This document shows positions 26,830-36,887 of a stretch of DNA of 64,000 nucleotides, in pieces. The position numbers and the translations under genes are program-made. The notes under the pieces are model-generated. The model saw nothing but the letters and a program-made list of their open reading frames with translations. It ran no database searches and was not told where the DNA came from. This DNA is from Sva-07 sp963747375 (GTDB lineage Bacteria; Actinomycetota; Acidimicrobiia; Acidimicrobiales; Ilumatobacteraceae), in assembly GCA_963747375.1 (NCBI GenBank), contig CAVVFL010000035.1, positions 62,001 through 126,000 on the forward strand, given 5' to 3'. Position 1 is the first letter of the stretch. Every line of letters begins with the position of its first letter.

Positions 26830-26868
26830 TAGTCAACCGCTGACCTTTGAGTAGTCGTCGGCTGACTA
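26830..26868. promoter_or_regulatory. Inverted repeat upstream of modA, possible operator
   Basis: TAGTCAACCG (26830-26839) and CGGCTGACTA (26859-26868) form an inverted repeat matching at 9 of 10 positions with a 19-nt spacer. It ends 10 bp before the modA start codon, in the only gap upstream of the mod operon. Spacing would span a promoter and suit a dimeric regulator such as the PadR protein encoded at the end of the operon. Untested. Confidence 0.45.
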
Positions 26869-26878
26869 GTCTGAGGAC

Positions 26879-27624
26879 GTGCGCGTGGCCCGAGTCGTAC
26901 CGATGCTCTTGGCAGGAGTCCTCGCGGCCTGTGCCGGCGGCTCCTCGTCCTCGTCGGACACCACCACGACCATCTTCGCTGCAGCGTCGCTCACGGAGGC
27001 GTTCACGGAGGTGGGCGACGCATTCGTGCGGGAGCATCCCGACGTCGATCTGGCGTTCAGCTTCGCGTCGTCGTCGGACCTCGCCCGACAGGTCGTCGAG
27101 GGTGCACCGGCCGACGTCTTCGCGTCGGCGGATCCCGCCAACATGGCCAAGGTGACCGACGCCGGCGCGGCATCGGTCGAGCCGACGGTCTTCGCCACCA
27201 ATCAGGCCGAGATCATCGTCGCGCCCGGAAATCCGCTCGACATCACAGGCGTCGACGATCTCGCCGCTGGTGACCTCGTGGTGGTCGTGTGTGCTCCCGA
27301 TGTTCCGTGCGGAACCTACGCCGGCGAGGTCTTCGACGAAGGCCGGCGTCGACGTCACACCGGACTCGTACGAGAACAACGTCAAGGCGGTCGCCGCCAA
27401 GGTCGTGCTCGGTGAGGCCGATGCCGGAATCGTCTACGCCACCGACGTACTGCGCCGCCGGCGACCAGGCGTCCGGCGTCGAGATTCCCGAGAACGTCAA
27501 TGTGGTCGCCCGGTATCCGATCGTCGCGACGTCCGACAGCGACACCGCAGGGGAGTTCATCGAGTTCGTGACGGGCCCGGTTGGGCAGCAGATTCTCGCT
27601 TCCCATGGCTTCGGGGCACCGTGA
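26879..27624 (+). CDS. modA: Molybdate ABC transporter substrate-binding lipoprotein (frame broken twice)
   Basis: Starts at GTG 26879 with a lipoprotein signal ending LLAGVLAACAGG. The binding protein then reads TIFAAASLTEAFTEVG, FSFASSSDLARQVVEGAPADVFASAD and GVDVTPDSYENNVKAVAAKV, ending QQILASHGF. Ser residues of AAASL and of SSSDL are the usual molybdate ligands. The frame changes near 27343 (one surplus G in GAAGGCCGG) and near 27453 (CTGCGCCGCC where CTGGCCGCC fits). Homology is continuous across both points, so these look like read errors. Stop overlaps modB's GTG (GTGA). Confidence 0.85.
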
Positions 27625-28454
27625 CGGCGATCGAGGGTCGGCGGCGAGCACGGGGCGAGCGTCAGCCACTTCCCCCGCTGGTCTTCGCATTTGCCATGGT
27701 GGCAATCGCATTCTTCGCGTTGCCGTTCCTCGGCCTGCTCTGGCGGGCGCCGTGGGGGTCGATGCTCGACGTGCTCGGGCAGCAGTCGGTGCGGACGGCG
27801 CTGTGGCTGTCGCTGCGTACGTCGCTCGCGGCCACCGTGCTCGCCGTGGTGTTCGGGGTGCCGCTCGCGTGGCTGCTCGCTCGGGTGCCGTTCCGGGGCA
27901 GCGCTGCGGTCAGGGCGCTGTGCCTGCTCTCGATGGTGCTGCCACCCGTGGTCGGCGGCGTCGCGTTGTTCTTCTCGTTCGGTCGGCGCGGGCTGTTCGG
28001 TCAGTACCTCGACCGCTGGTTCGACATCCGGCTGCCGTTCACGACCTGGGGCGTCGTCGTGGCCCAGACGTTCGTGTCGATGCCGTTCCTGGTGATCACC
28101 GTCGAGGCGGCACTGCGGCAGATGGATCGTCGCTACGAGGACGCAGCGAGAACCCTCGGCGGATCGCGGTGGTATGTGTTCCGTCGGGTCACGATGCCGG
28201 CGATCCAACCGGCGTTGATCGCCGGGGCGGTCCTCGCGTGGGCGCGTGCCCTCGGTGAGTTCGGCGCCACGATCACCTTCGCCGGCAACTTTCCGGGCAC
28301 CACCCAGACGTTGCCACTGGCGACGTACCTCGCACTCGAGACCAATCCGGAGGAGGCACTGGTCATCAGCCTGCTGATGATCGCGGTGTCGTTCGCCGTC
28401 CTCATCGGGCTGCGCGACCGGTGGCTCGGCGGCGCTCGGGCAGCACTGGCATGA
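27621..28454 (+). CDS. modB: Molybdate ABC transporter permease
   Basis: A 277-residue inner-membrane permease from GTG 27621. Six hydrophobic segments are visible, and the EAA loop is EDAARTLGGSRWYVFRRVTMP, which docks on the ATPase. ALGEFGATITFAGN near the C-terminus is the ModB/CysT-type signature. The frame is intact. It is coupled to modA (GTGA) and modC (ATGA) by overlapping stop/start codons. Confidence 0.9.
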   Translation: MTAIEGRRRARGERQPLPPLVFAFAMVAIAFFALPFLGLLWRAPWGSMLDVLGQQSVRTALWLSLRTSLAATVLAVVFGVPLAWLLARVPFRGSAAVRALCLLSMVLPPVVGGVALFFSFGRRGLFGQYLDRWFDIRLPFTTWGVVVAQTFVSMPFLVITVEAALRQMDRRYEDAARTLGGSRWYVFRRVTMPAIQPALIAGAVLAWARALGEFGATITFAGNFPGTTQTLPLATYLALETNPEEALVISLLMIAVSFAVLIGLRDRWLGGARAALA

Positions 28455-29509
28455 GCCTCGACGCGTCGATCGGAGTGCGGCTCGGAGCGTTCGAGCTCGA
28501 CGTGGAGGTCACGTGTCGAGCCGGGCGAGGTGCTGGCGGTTCTCGGCCCGAACGGGTCGGGCAAGTCGACGTTGCTGCGCGCTCTCGCCGGACTCATCGC
28601 GATCGACCGCGGCCACATCGTCATCGATGGCACCGTCCTCGACGATCCCGGCACCGACACGTTCGTCCCTCCCGAACGACGACCGATCGGCGTCGTGTTC
28701 CAGGACCATCTCCTCTTTGCGCACATGAGCGCGCTCGAGAACGTCGCCTTCGGCCTACGGGCTCGCGGTGTCGGCAGAGCCGAGGCTCATCGACGCGGCG
28801 ATCCGGCTGGCTCGACCGTGTCGGGCTCGCCGACGTCGCCGGACACGCGACCCCAGCAACTCTCGGGTGGCCAGGCGCAACGAGTCGCACTCGCACGAGC
28901 CCTGGCGATCGATCCGGCGATGCTGCTGCTCGACGAGCCACTCGCGGCGCTCGACGTGGCCACGCGCCAGGACGTGCGACGCAGTCTGCGCCAACACCTC
29001 GAAACGTTCGACGGTGTGAGGCTGCTCGTCACCCACGATCCCGGTCGACGCCTACGCACTGGCGGACCGCGTCGCCATCCTCGAACACGGCCGCATCGCC
29101 CAGACCGGCACGATCGCCGAAGTCACCGCGCACCCGCGGTCGCGTTACGTCGCCGAGCTGGTCGGCACCAATCTCGTGCGCGGAGTCGTGACCGATGGCG
29201 TCCTCGTCACCGAAACCGGCGCCCGTATCGTGGTCGCCGCCGACGGCCGGCCCGGTGTTCGCCGTCATCCGCCCCCAGGCGATCACGTTGTCGCTGGGAG
29301 TCGACCCGAACAGCAGCGCCCGCAACGTGTGGTCGGGCATCGTCGGCGACATCGATCGGCTCGGCGATCGGGCGCGTGTCGTCGTCGACGGCCCACTGCC
29401 GGTCGTTGCCGAGATCACCACGGCGTCGCTCGACGCCCTCGGACTCCGGCCGGGCGACGAGGTCCACGCTGCACTCAAGGCCACCGACATCACGACCTAT
29501 CCGGTATGA
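28451..29509 (+). CDS. modC: Molybdate ABC transporter ATPase with MOP/TOBE domain (several frame breaks)
   Basis: Begins at ATG 28451 overlapping modB. Conserved pieces appear in order in different frames: VLGPNGSGKSTLLRALAGL (Walker A), GVVFQDHLLFAHMSALENV (Q-loop), PQQLSGGQAQRVALARALA (signature), LLLDEPLAALD (Walker B) and LLVTHDP (H-loop). A TOBE-like C-terminal domain ends TASLDALGLRPGDEVHAALKATDI. Frame changes are needed near 28510, 28795, 28850, 29037 and 29250. All motifs are intact, so the gene is probably functional and the breaks technical. Its stop overlaps the PadR start (ATGA). Confidence 0.8.
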
Positions 29510-30079
29510 GCACCACGCGAAGCCCCGACGATCTCCTGCTGGGGGAATGGGCATGTCTCGGCCTGCTCTACGCGGCGCCGTCGCACGGATTCGCGATCGC
29601 TGCCCAACTCCGACCCGACGCCGAGGTCGGACGAATCTGGTCGCTGTCGCGCCCGCTGACCTACCGGTCGCTCGATCAGCTCGTCGAGCGGGGCCTCGTC
29701 ACGCCCGTCGGCTCCGAGCCAGGCGATGCGGGACCGAACCGGACAATCCTGGCGGCATCTCGAACCGGGACGGGCACGGCTGCGAACGTGGGTGCGCACG
29801 CCCGTCGAGCATCTCCGCGATCTCCGCAGCGAGCTGCTCCTCAAGATCGTGATCGCGGATCGCTGCGGCATCGCGATCGCCGACATGCTCACCGCGCAAC
29901 GTGGCCGCCTCGAGTCCCAGGCGGCTTCGCTCTCGACCAGCGCATTCGACGCCGACGGCAGCGTGGTCGACGTCGTGGCCCTCTGGCGCCATGAGGCCTC
30001 GCAGGCCGGGTTGCGGTTCCTCGATCAACTCGACTGGCGGTCGGTCGGTCAGATGGTCAGGCCGTCGACTGACGAGTGA
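29506..30079 (+). CDS. PadR-family transcriptional regulator (frame broken once)
   Basis: Starts at ATG 29506 overlapping modC. The N-terminal winged helix reads LLLGEWACLGLLYAAPSHGFAIA, SRPLTYRSLDQLVERGLV and then the wing. After a break near 29755 the C-terminal part continues GRARLRTWVRTPVEHLRDLRSELLLK and a long dimerisation helix. About 190 residues when repaired, close to PadR-like proteins with a C-terminal Vir_act_alpha_C domain. Fourth gene of the mod operon, so it likely regulates molybdate uptake. The usual mod regulator is ModE, so this is atypical. Confidence 0.75.
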
Positions 30080-31345
30080 GTTGGTACGTCGCGACGACGG
30101 CGGCGACAGCCAACAGCGCCAAGGTCGACACCATCCCGACGGAGGTGACCGCATGCGGGATCGAGTTCGCCGCTCCCGGGTTCCGGTCGGCGATGCCGAT
30201 CGGGCGGCTGCCCAGCTCGGCCAACGACGCCACCCAGAGCACCACGGCCACGCTCGTCGCCCCGGCCGCGAGTCCCAGCCCGTAGCTCCGCACGATCAAC
30301 ATCCCGACCACGCCGGCAAGCAGCGATCAACCCGACCTGGCCGAGCCTGCCGGCGAAGAATGCGGTCGGGAGGTCGAAGTTCGGGTCGGGCGAGCGGAAG
30401 TTGTCGGAGAAGGACGCGTTGCCGACGGGGATGAGCGGGCCGAACGCGAGGATCACCGACGCGACTGCGGTCACCGCAGCGATCAACGGGTTGAGCGCAC
30501 GCTGTCCGCCGGCGCTCACCGAGCGAAGCGATGTGACGAACACCAGGATCCCGAAGAGGCCGACAGCGACGATCAGCCACCAGCCGACGTCGCGGGTCAC
30601 CCGGAGTGTGAACTCCTCCGTCGAGGTTCGCGTGACCGATTCGGCGATCGCGATCGGGAGTTCGGCCAGCCCGATCGAGAGCCCGGCCCAACCGGCGAGT
30701 GCGAGCCCGGCCCCTCCGGCGAGACCCGCTCCCCACCGGAGCCCGAAGCACGCGAGCAGGCCGCCGAGCACCATGATCGCTGCGCCCACGTACGCGGCGG
30801 GCCCGAGGCTGCTTCCGAGATCGGCGAGCGAGCGTGGTCCCGTTGCGATCCCGGCCGCGGGACGCGTGGTCCGTATGTCGACCACGTCGGCGACGACGGT
30901 CATCAGGACCGCGATCGCCCCGAACAACGACAGGATGAACACCACGCGCACCCGGAACGATTCTCGCGGTGGCGCGTACTCGGCGAGATCGGCGCTGCCG
31001 TCGAAGATGGCGGGCATCTCGGCGGTCGACGTCGCGGTTGGGCCGGTCGCCGGCAGCGAGGTCGTCGTGTCGAGTGTGGTGATCGTCGACGGGGGGCCGC
31101 TGCTGGTGCCATCGATGATGAACGTCGATTCGGTCACGTCGTCGGCGCTGCTGAGCGGCGTGATCAGGGGCGCCGCGACCTCGGGTGGCTCGCTCAGCAG
31201 GAGCGGCTCGGTCGGCTCCGGCCACCCGTCGGTGACATCTGTCGGCGCTGTCGGCTGATCGACCGCCGAGCGCGGCGCCGCACTCGTGGCAGAACTTCTG
31301 ACTCTCGGCGACGTCGCTCCCACAGACCGGACATCCCATCGTCAT
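30057..31345 (-). CDS. Zinc-ribbon multi-pass membrane protein (frame broken twice)
   Basis: Begins at ATG 31345 with a zinc ribbon, CPVCGSDVAESQKFCHECG. After a frame change near 31240 come a Pro/Thr-rich linker of about 100 residues and at least seven hydrophobic helices, including VVFILSLFGAIAVLMTVVADV and GWWLIVAVGLFGILVFVTSL. A second break near 30325 precedes the last helices and the stop at 30057. Similar zinc-ribbon membrane proteins are frequent in actinobacteria without known role. It overlaps the PadR gene's end by 23 bp, convergent. Promoter space with the divergent gluQ gene is only 35 bp. Confidence 0.6.
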
Positions 31346-31380
31346 GACTGTACGTGGATCGGTCACGCGAGACTGTTCGG

Positions 31381-32312
31381 ATGACCGGCCGGTTCGCACC
31401 ATCGCCGACGGGTGATCTGCACGTCGGGAATCTTCGAACCGCGGCGATTGCCTGGTTGTCGGCGCGTTCGCGGAGCGAGCCGTTCCTGGTCCGCATGGAA
31501 GACCTCGATCGTCGAGCAGTCGAACATCGAGCACGAAGCAGGCGCAACTGCGTGATCTCGCGGCGATCGGGCTCGACTGGGACGGCGAGGTCGTGCGCCA
31601 GAGTGATCGCTTCGAACGCTACGAACGCCGCGATCGCCGACCTCGATGCGCACGGCCTCGTGTACGAGTGCTTCTGCACGCGACGTGAGATCCGCGACGA
31701 GATCGACTCGTCGGCCCAGGCCCCCCACGGCCCGCCCGGCTCGTACCCGGGGACGTGTCGCGACCTCACCGACGTCGCGAACGGGCTGCGCGTCGCGCCG
31801 ACGGACGCCGACCGGCGCTTCGGCTCCGATCGGACCACCGGACCGTCACGTTCATCGACCGTCTGGTCGGGCCGGTGCGCGGTGTCGTCGACGATGTCGT
31901 TCTCCGTCGCAACGATGGCGTACCTGCCTACAACCTGGCCGTCGTGGTCGACGATGCGGCGCAGGGAGTGACCGACGTGGTGCGAGGCGACGATCTCCTG
32001 TCGTCGACGCCGCGCCAGATCCTCCTGCAGGAGCTCCTCGGCCTCCCTCGCCCCTCGTATCTGCATGTTCCGCTCGTCGTGGATCGGTCGGGGGAGCGAC
32101 TTGCGAAGCGCCGTGGACGTGCTGTGACCATCGCCGATCTGGGGCTGCAGGGCGTCGAGGTCGCCGACATCGTGGCGTGGATCGCCTCGTCGCTCGGGAT
32201 GGGTGAGTGCGCCGGTGATCTCACGCTGGGTGATCTCGTCGCGCGCTTCGTCGCCGCCGATCTGCCTCGAGACCCCTGCCCGGCGTCGCCACTCGTCGAC
32301 GAGTCGCTGTGA
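31381..32312 (+). CDS. gluQ: Glutamyl-Q tRNA(Asp) synthetase (three frame breaks)
   Basis: Starts at ATG 31381. The class I start RFAPSPTGDLHVGNLRTA contains the HxGN variant of HIGH. The zinc-binding pair is YECFCTRREI and SYPGTCRDL. Later segments are DRLVGPVRGVVDDVVLRRNDG, YNLAVVVDDAAQGVTDVVRG and RLAKRRGRAV in place of KMSKS. It lacks the anticodon-binding domain of GluRS, giving about 305 residues, which defines GluQRS. It glutamylates queuosine of tRNA-Asp. Frame changes occur near 31515, 31620 and 31775; the first two compensate. Motifs survive, so it is probably intact in the organism. Confidence 0.82.
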
Positions 32313-32415
32313 TGGCGCACGTTCGCGGCCCCTGCGATCGAGGAAATCGAACGAAGCGATGAACATCGAGCAGGTGCCGACACCCTCGTCGGCATCACCG
32401 TTAGGCTCACGTTCC

Positions 32416-33344
32416 GTGGTGGTCCGGCAACGTCGACGCGCAGTCATCGGCACCCTGGTGGTGTTCGGATCCGTCGCGCTCGTCGGCTGCTCGACCGCGG
32501 TGACGAGCGGATCGGCCGGCGACGGGGCGAGCGCGGCAGCCATCCTTGCGCCCACCACCACCCCGGCGCCCACCACGACCGAGGCTCCGACCACGTCTGC
32601 GCCAACCACCACCGAGGCGACGCTGCCACCCGAGACCACCGAGGCAACCACCACGCTGGCGCCGACCACGACGCTGCCGGCGAACCTCATCGCGGTGGCA
32701 CCGCTCGACGAACCGCTCCGAGCGGTCGGCGGTGGCAGCGGTGGCGACACCGCGCGAGTCCAGCTGCGCCTGCTCGAACTGGGCTTCTGGCTGTCAGGGG
32801 CCGACGGTGGCTACGGGCTCACCACCAAGCAGGCCGTCATGGCGTTCCAGAAGTACATGGCGCTCGACGCGAGCGGCAAGGTCGACCAGGCAACCGCCGA
32901 CGCCCTGTCGGCGATGACGACGCGCCCGGTGGCACGCGCCAACTCCGGCACGCTCATCGAGGTCGACAAGTCCAAGCAGTTGCTGTTCTTCGTGATCGAC
33001 GGCAGGACCGACTGGATCCTCAACACCTCCACCGGCAACGGCGAGGAGTACACGGAGGAGGACAAGAACACGCCCGGTGAAGCTGATCACCGGCGTGCTC
33101 GCTCACTCCCGACGGGCTGCACGAGGTCAACCGTGAACGCCCCGAGGGCTGGTGGGAGGGCGACCTCGGCGAGATCTACCGACCGAAGTACTTCGTCGGT
33201 GGTGTCGCCGTGCACGGCTCGAACAGCATCCCGAACTACCCGGCCTCGCACGGCTGCGTGCGCGTCAGCGTTCCGGCGATGGACTGGATCTGGGAGAGCG
33301 GCATCATGCCGCTGCGCACGCCGGTCTGGGTGCACGGCGGCTGA
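32416..33344 (+). CDS. L,D-transpeptidase lipoprotein with peptidoglycan-binding domain (frame broken once)
   Basis: I prefer GTG 32416 over the in-frame ATG 32359 because it places a lipoprotein signal at the N-terminus, ending VALVGCST. A Thr/Pro repeat linker (about 55 residues) follows, then a PG_binding_1 domain (RVQLRLLELGFWLSG, TKQAVMAFQKYM). The YkuD catalytic domain starts near IEVDKSKQLLFFVIDG and ends with VAVHGSNSIPNYPASHGCVR, holding the catalytic His and Cys. A break near 33080 separates the two halves of YkuD. It should form 3-3 cross-links or attach proteins to peptidoglycan in the cell envelope. Confidence 0.85.
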
Positions 33345-33404
33345 GCCGCGGCGCACGCATCGACCGATTGTCCGCAACCCGAGTCCGTCTGGGAAACTCC
33401 GGCG

Positions 33405-36358
33405 ATGCTGCCGACCATCGGAGCCCATCCGCCCCTGGGCCGACCCGCACGTCGTGTCGCTCGGCCGGCTCGACATGCGTCCGCCGACGGTCGGCCTCGA
33501 CTCGGTCGAACGTGCGAGATCGACCGACCATGCCTCGGACTGGCGTCGGTCACTCGACGGCCGCTGGGACTTCCGCCTGTTCGACACGCCCCGACGAGGT
33601 GACAGCCGCCGCGATCGAGCGCCCGCCCGGGGCTCGCTCGTGGACGAAGGTGAATGTGCCGGGCAACTGGACGCTGCAGGGTGTCGACGACCATCCGCAG
33701 TACACGAACGTGCGGATGCCGTTCGATGGCCCGCCACCGCGACTTCCGGACAGGAATCCGACGGGCGTCTATCGACGCCAGGTGACCGTGCCGAAGCGGT
33801 GGAACGGTCGCCAGGTCGTGCTCCACGTCGGCGGAGCCGAGAGCGTGCATGCGGTCTACGTCAACGGTCGGTTCGTGGGGTACGGCACCGACAGCCGACT
33901 GGCGAGCGAGTACGACGTGACCGCCTTCGTGCATCCCGGGCCGAACGATGTGGCCATCGTCGTGATCCGTTGGAGTGCGCACAGCTACGTCGAGGACCAG
34001 GACCAGTGGTGGATGGCCGGGCTGCACCGCGAGGTGTACCTCGAGGCGAGGCCACCCGTCAATCTGGTCTCGTTGGTCTGCGACGCCGGGCTGCGCGACA
34101 CGACCGGCACCCTCGCGGTGAGTGCGACCATCGGAGGTCTGCGGTCGCCGAGCCGCCGGATGGCAGGTGCGCTTCGGGCTCGAGACGATGCGGGGTCGCA
34201 GGGTCGCCCGATCGGTGACGAGCGACGTGCCGCACTCGTTCTCGACGCCGTACCTGTTCAGTGGGCATCGGGCGACGGCACGATTCGAGGTCGCCGACGT
34301 CGACGCGTGGTCGGCCGAGTCGCCGACGCGCTACCGGGTGATCGCCGAACTGCGTCGATCCCGACGGCGCGGTCGTCGAGGTCCATCAGCAGTTGGTCGG
34401 GTTCCGCAGCGTCGAGGTCCGCGATCGACAGTTGCTGGTGAACGGCCGGCCGATCTGGATCTTCGGTGTGAACCGTCACGACCATCATCCGGTGCGGGGC
34501 AAGGCGGTCACCGTCGACGACATGCGCGACGACCTGCTCGCCATGCGGCGTCACAACATCACCGCCGTGCGTTGCTCGCACTATCCGAACGACCCGCGCT
34601 TTCTCGACCTCTGCGACGAGATCGGCATGTACGTCGTCGACGAGGCCAACATCGAGAGCCACGCCTACAACACCAGCCTGTGCCACGACGCCCGGTACCG
34701 GTCGACGTGGCTGTCACGCGGGGCGCGGATGGTGCGAGCGTGACCGCAACCATCCGAGCGTGATCATGTGGTCGCTCGGCAACGAGTCGGGCTACGGCGC
34801 CAACCACGACGCGCTGGCCGGCTGGATCCGCCGGACCGATCCGTCGCGTCCACTGCACTACGAAGGCGCCGTCTTCCACCGGGGTTGGGTCGACGGCGGG
34901 CTCGCCTCCAGCGACGTCGTGTGCCCGATGTACCCGACGATCGACGCCATCGAGGAGTACGGACGCAGCGGTCTCGGTGATCGGCCGCTCATCATGTGCG
35001 AGTACAGCCATGCGATGGGCAACTCGAACGGCTCGCTCGCCGACTACTGGGACGTGATCACGTCGACGCCGGGCCTGCAGGGTGGGTTCATCTGGGAGTG
35101 GAAGGACCACGGGCTGCTCGCTCGACTTCCGAACGGCAAACGAGGGTTCGCCGTACGGCGGTCAGTTCGGCGACGAGCCAAACGACGGCAACTTCGTCGC
35201 CGACGGCCTGATGTCGGCCGACCTGCGTGCCGCATCCTGCGATGCAGGAGGTCACGTGGGTGCACAGGCCCGTCGTGGTGTCGCTCGACGATGGGATGCT
35301 CACGATCGGCAACCGGCGCAGTTTCACCGATCTCTCCGACTTGCGCGCCACGTGGGAGCTCCTCGTGGCGGGCGAGGTCGTCGACGCCGGCGATCTCGAG
35401 GTCGGCGATGTCGCTGCGTCGACCACCGTTCGAATCGCGGTCCCATGCACCGTTCCCGATGCCGACGACGTCCACCTCACCGTGCGCTGGTTCCAACGTC
35501 GCGCCACCCCATGGTCTCCCAAGTCCCACCTCGTCTCCTGGGACCAAGTCCCCCTCCCGACACCGCCCACCCCCCACCCAACCCCGAAATTCGGAGCCGA
35601 TCGTGCGCTCAGCGCAACATCTGCTCCGAATTTGGGTTTGGGTTTGGGGTTTGGGTTCGGGTTGGGAGCGGGGCCGGAGTTGGCGGTGTTCAGGGCGCCG
35701 GTCGACAACGACGGGTTGAAGTTGTTGGCGGACCTCGGCGAGGCATTCGGCGTGGGGTCCAAGACGCTGTCACGTTGGCGTGACGCCGGGATCGACCGGC
35801 TACCGGCCGACGAACTGGTCGAGCATCGGCACGAGGTCGACACGCTCGACGACGGATCGCAGGTGCACGTCCACGAGGTGATCGTGCCGCCCGAGCTCGA
35901 CGACCTCGCCCGCATCGGCGTCTCGTTCGAGCTGCGAGCGGGCTTCGACACGGTGCGCTGGTACGGCCGCGGGCCGCTGGAGAACTACCCGGACCGCAAC
36001 CGCGGTGCACTCCTCGGCACGTGGGAGTCAGGCATCGACGAGTCGCCGTACCTCGTGCCGCAGGAGTTCGGTCTGCGCACCGACTGCCGGTGGTTCGAGT
36101 TCGTGTCCGACAGACGCGACGCTTCGCCTCGACGTGCTCGAACCGACGGTGATGCACGTCTCGGCGACCAGGTTCAGCGCCCAGGATCTCTACTCGGCGG
36201 GTCACGAGACCGATCTCCGTCCACGCCGAACGCTCGTCGTGCATGCCGACGTTGCCCATCGTGGCCTCGGCACGGCCAGTTGCGGCCCGGATGTTCTCGA
36301 CCGGTACCGGATACAGCCCGGGGCGTACCGGTTCAGCTACCGGCTGTCGGTCCGCTGA
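33405..36358 (+). CDS. lacZ: GH2 beta-galactosidase, LacZ type (many frame breaks, in-frame repeat insertion)
   Basis: All five LacZ regions are found in order, in shifting frames. They are WADPHVVSLGRLDMRPPT, VNVPGNWTLQGVDDHPQYTN, FGVNRHDHHPVRGKAV, SLGNESGYGANHDAL (acid/base Glu), IMCEYSHAMGNSNG (nucleophile Glu), FRAPVDNDG and YGRGPLENYPDRN. Frame changes are needed near 33410, 33590, 34150, 34350, 34745, 35150, 35240 and 36115. The protein would be about 980 residues, normal for the family. Between the strand ending SWDQVPLP and ELAVFRAPVDNDG lies an in-frame stretch of about 40 residues made of the palindromic element and its C/G-rich flanks. The start is uncertain. Confidence 0.8.
35587..35633. 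repeat. 47-bp palindromic element, copy 2, inside lacZ
   Basis: The same plan as copy 1. Outer arms AAATTCGGAG and CTCCGAATTT are identical, the core TGCGC-TCA-GCGCA differs by one loop base, and total length is 47 bp. The 7-nt inner arms (CCGATCG, ACATCTG) are not complementary here apart from the outer pair. It is preceded by a C-rich tract (about 35550-35585) and followed by GGGTTTGGGTTTGGGG-type repeats (35634-35666). It is read in frame as KFGADRALSATSAPN. Confidence 0.88.
35634..35666. repeat. GGGTTT-type G-rich repeat after palindrome copy 2
   Basis: Imperfect tandem GGGTTT/GGGTTC units directly after the palindrome, encoding an alternating Gly-Leu/Phe stretch in lacZ. Together with the C-rich tract before the palindrome it could extend pairing of the inverted repeat. 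Confidence 0.7.
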
Positions 36359-36884
36359 TCGATTGAAGGACGGCGCCGCTCTGCTGGTCGGTGATGTTGT
36401 CGATGCGGTCGCCGATCCACTCGAAGAGGCTCGCCTGCGCCACCACCTGGAACACGAAGTAGGCGACGAGCAGCACGATCGCCACGATCACGGCAATCCT
36501 GATCCACTTCACCAGGCGGTTCGTGTACTGCGAGATCAGCGGTCCGACATTGCTCTGCATCTCGCGTGCCTGGCGGGCGAAGATCTCCGCCGCCCGGTCG
36601 ACCTCGCCGCGAGCGGCACGGCGTACATCTTCGATCACCTGCTGTGAATCAGGCCGGCCGGCTCGTGTTGCCGCAGCCGTCGCAGCCGCGAACGCGTCCT
36701 GCGCCGGCGGGCTGTACCGGTGGGCGGCCTCGAACGCAGCCTGGCCCTCGAACGATCGCAGTTCGGCATCGCTCGGCGGAGCCCGGCGTGCGTCGGTCCA
36801 GTCGAGGCCGTCCCACCATCGCAGTTCGGTACGACTCTCGGGGTCCGGGTACCAGCCCGAACGGGGTGCGTCCTGGCGTCGCAT
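36333..36884 (-). CDS. DUF2510 membrane protein
   Basis: A 183-residue protein. The N-terminal DUF2510 motif is SGWYPDPESRTELRWWDGLDWT. A helical, Ala/Arg-rich middle follows, then one or two transmembrane helices near the end (WIRIAVIVAIVLLVAYFVFQVV). DUF2510 modules are short actinobacterial WW-like domains at the ends of membrane proteins, role unknown. The gene ends 26 bp inside the convergent lacZ. It starts 3 bp after the SPFH gene's stop, so it is likely the last member of the NfeD-SPFH operon. Confidence 0.7.
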   Translation of the reverse strand: MRRQDAPRSGWYPDPESRTELRWWDGLDWTDARRAPPSDAELRSFEGQAAFEAAHRYSPPAQDAFAAATAAATRAGRPDSQQVIEDVRRAARGEVDRAAEIFARQAREMQSNVGPLISQYTNRLVKWIRIAVIVAIVLLVAYFVFQVVAQASLFEWIGDRIDNITDQQSGAVLQSISGPTAGS

Positions 36885-36887
36885 CGT

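Noticed and set aside
33152..36366. lacZ considered a true pseudogene
   Set aside because: Both catalytic glutamates and all domain motifs are kept despite eight frame changes. Neighbouring essential-type genes show the same kind of breaks, which points to sequence error.
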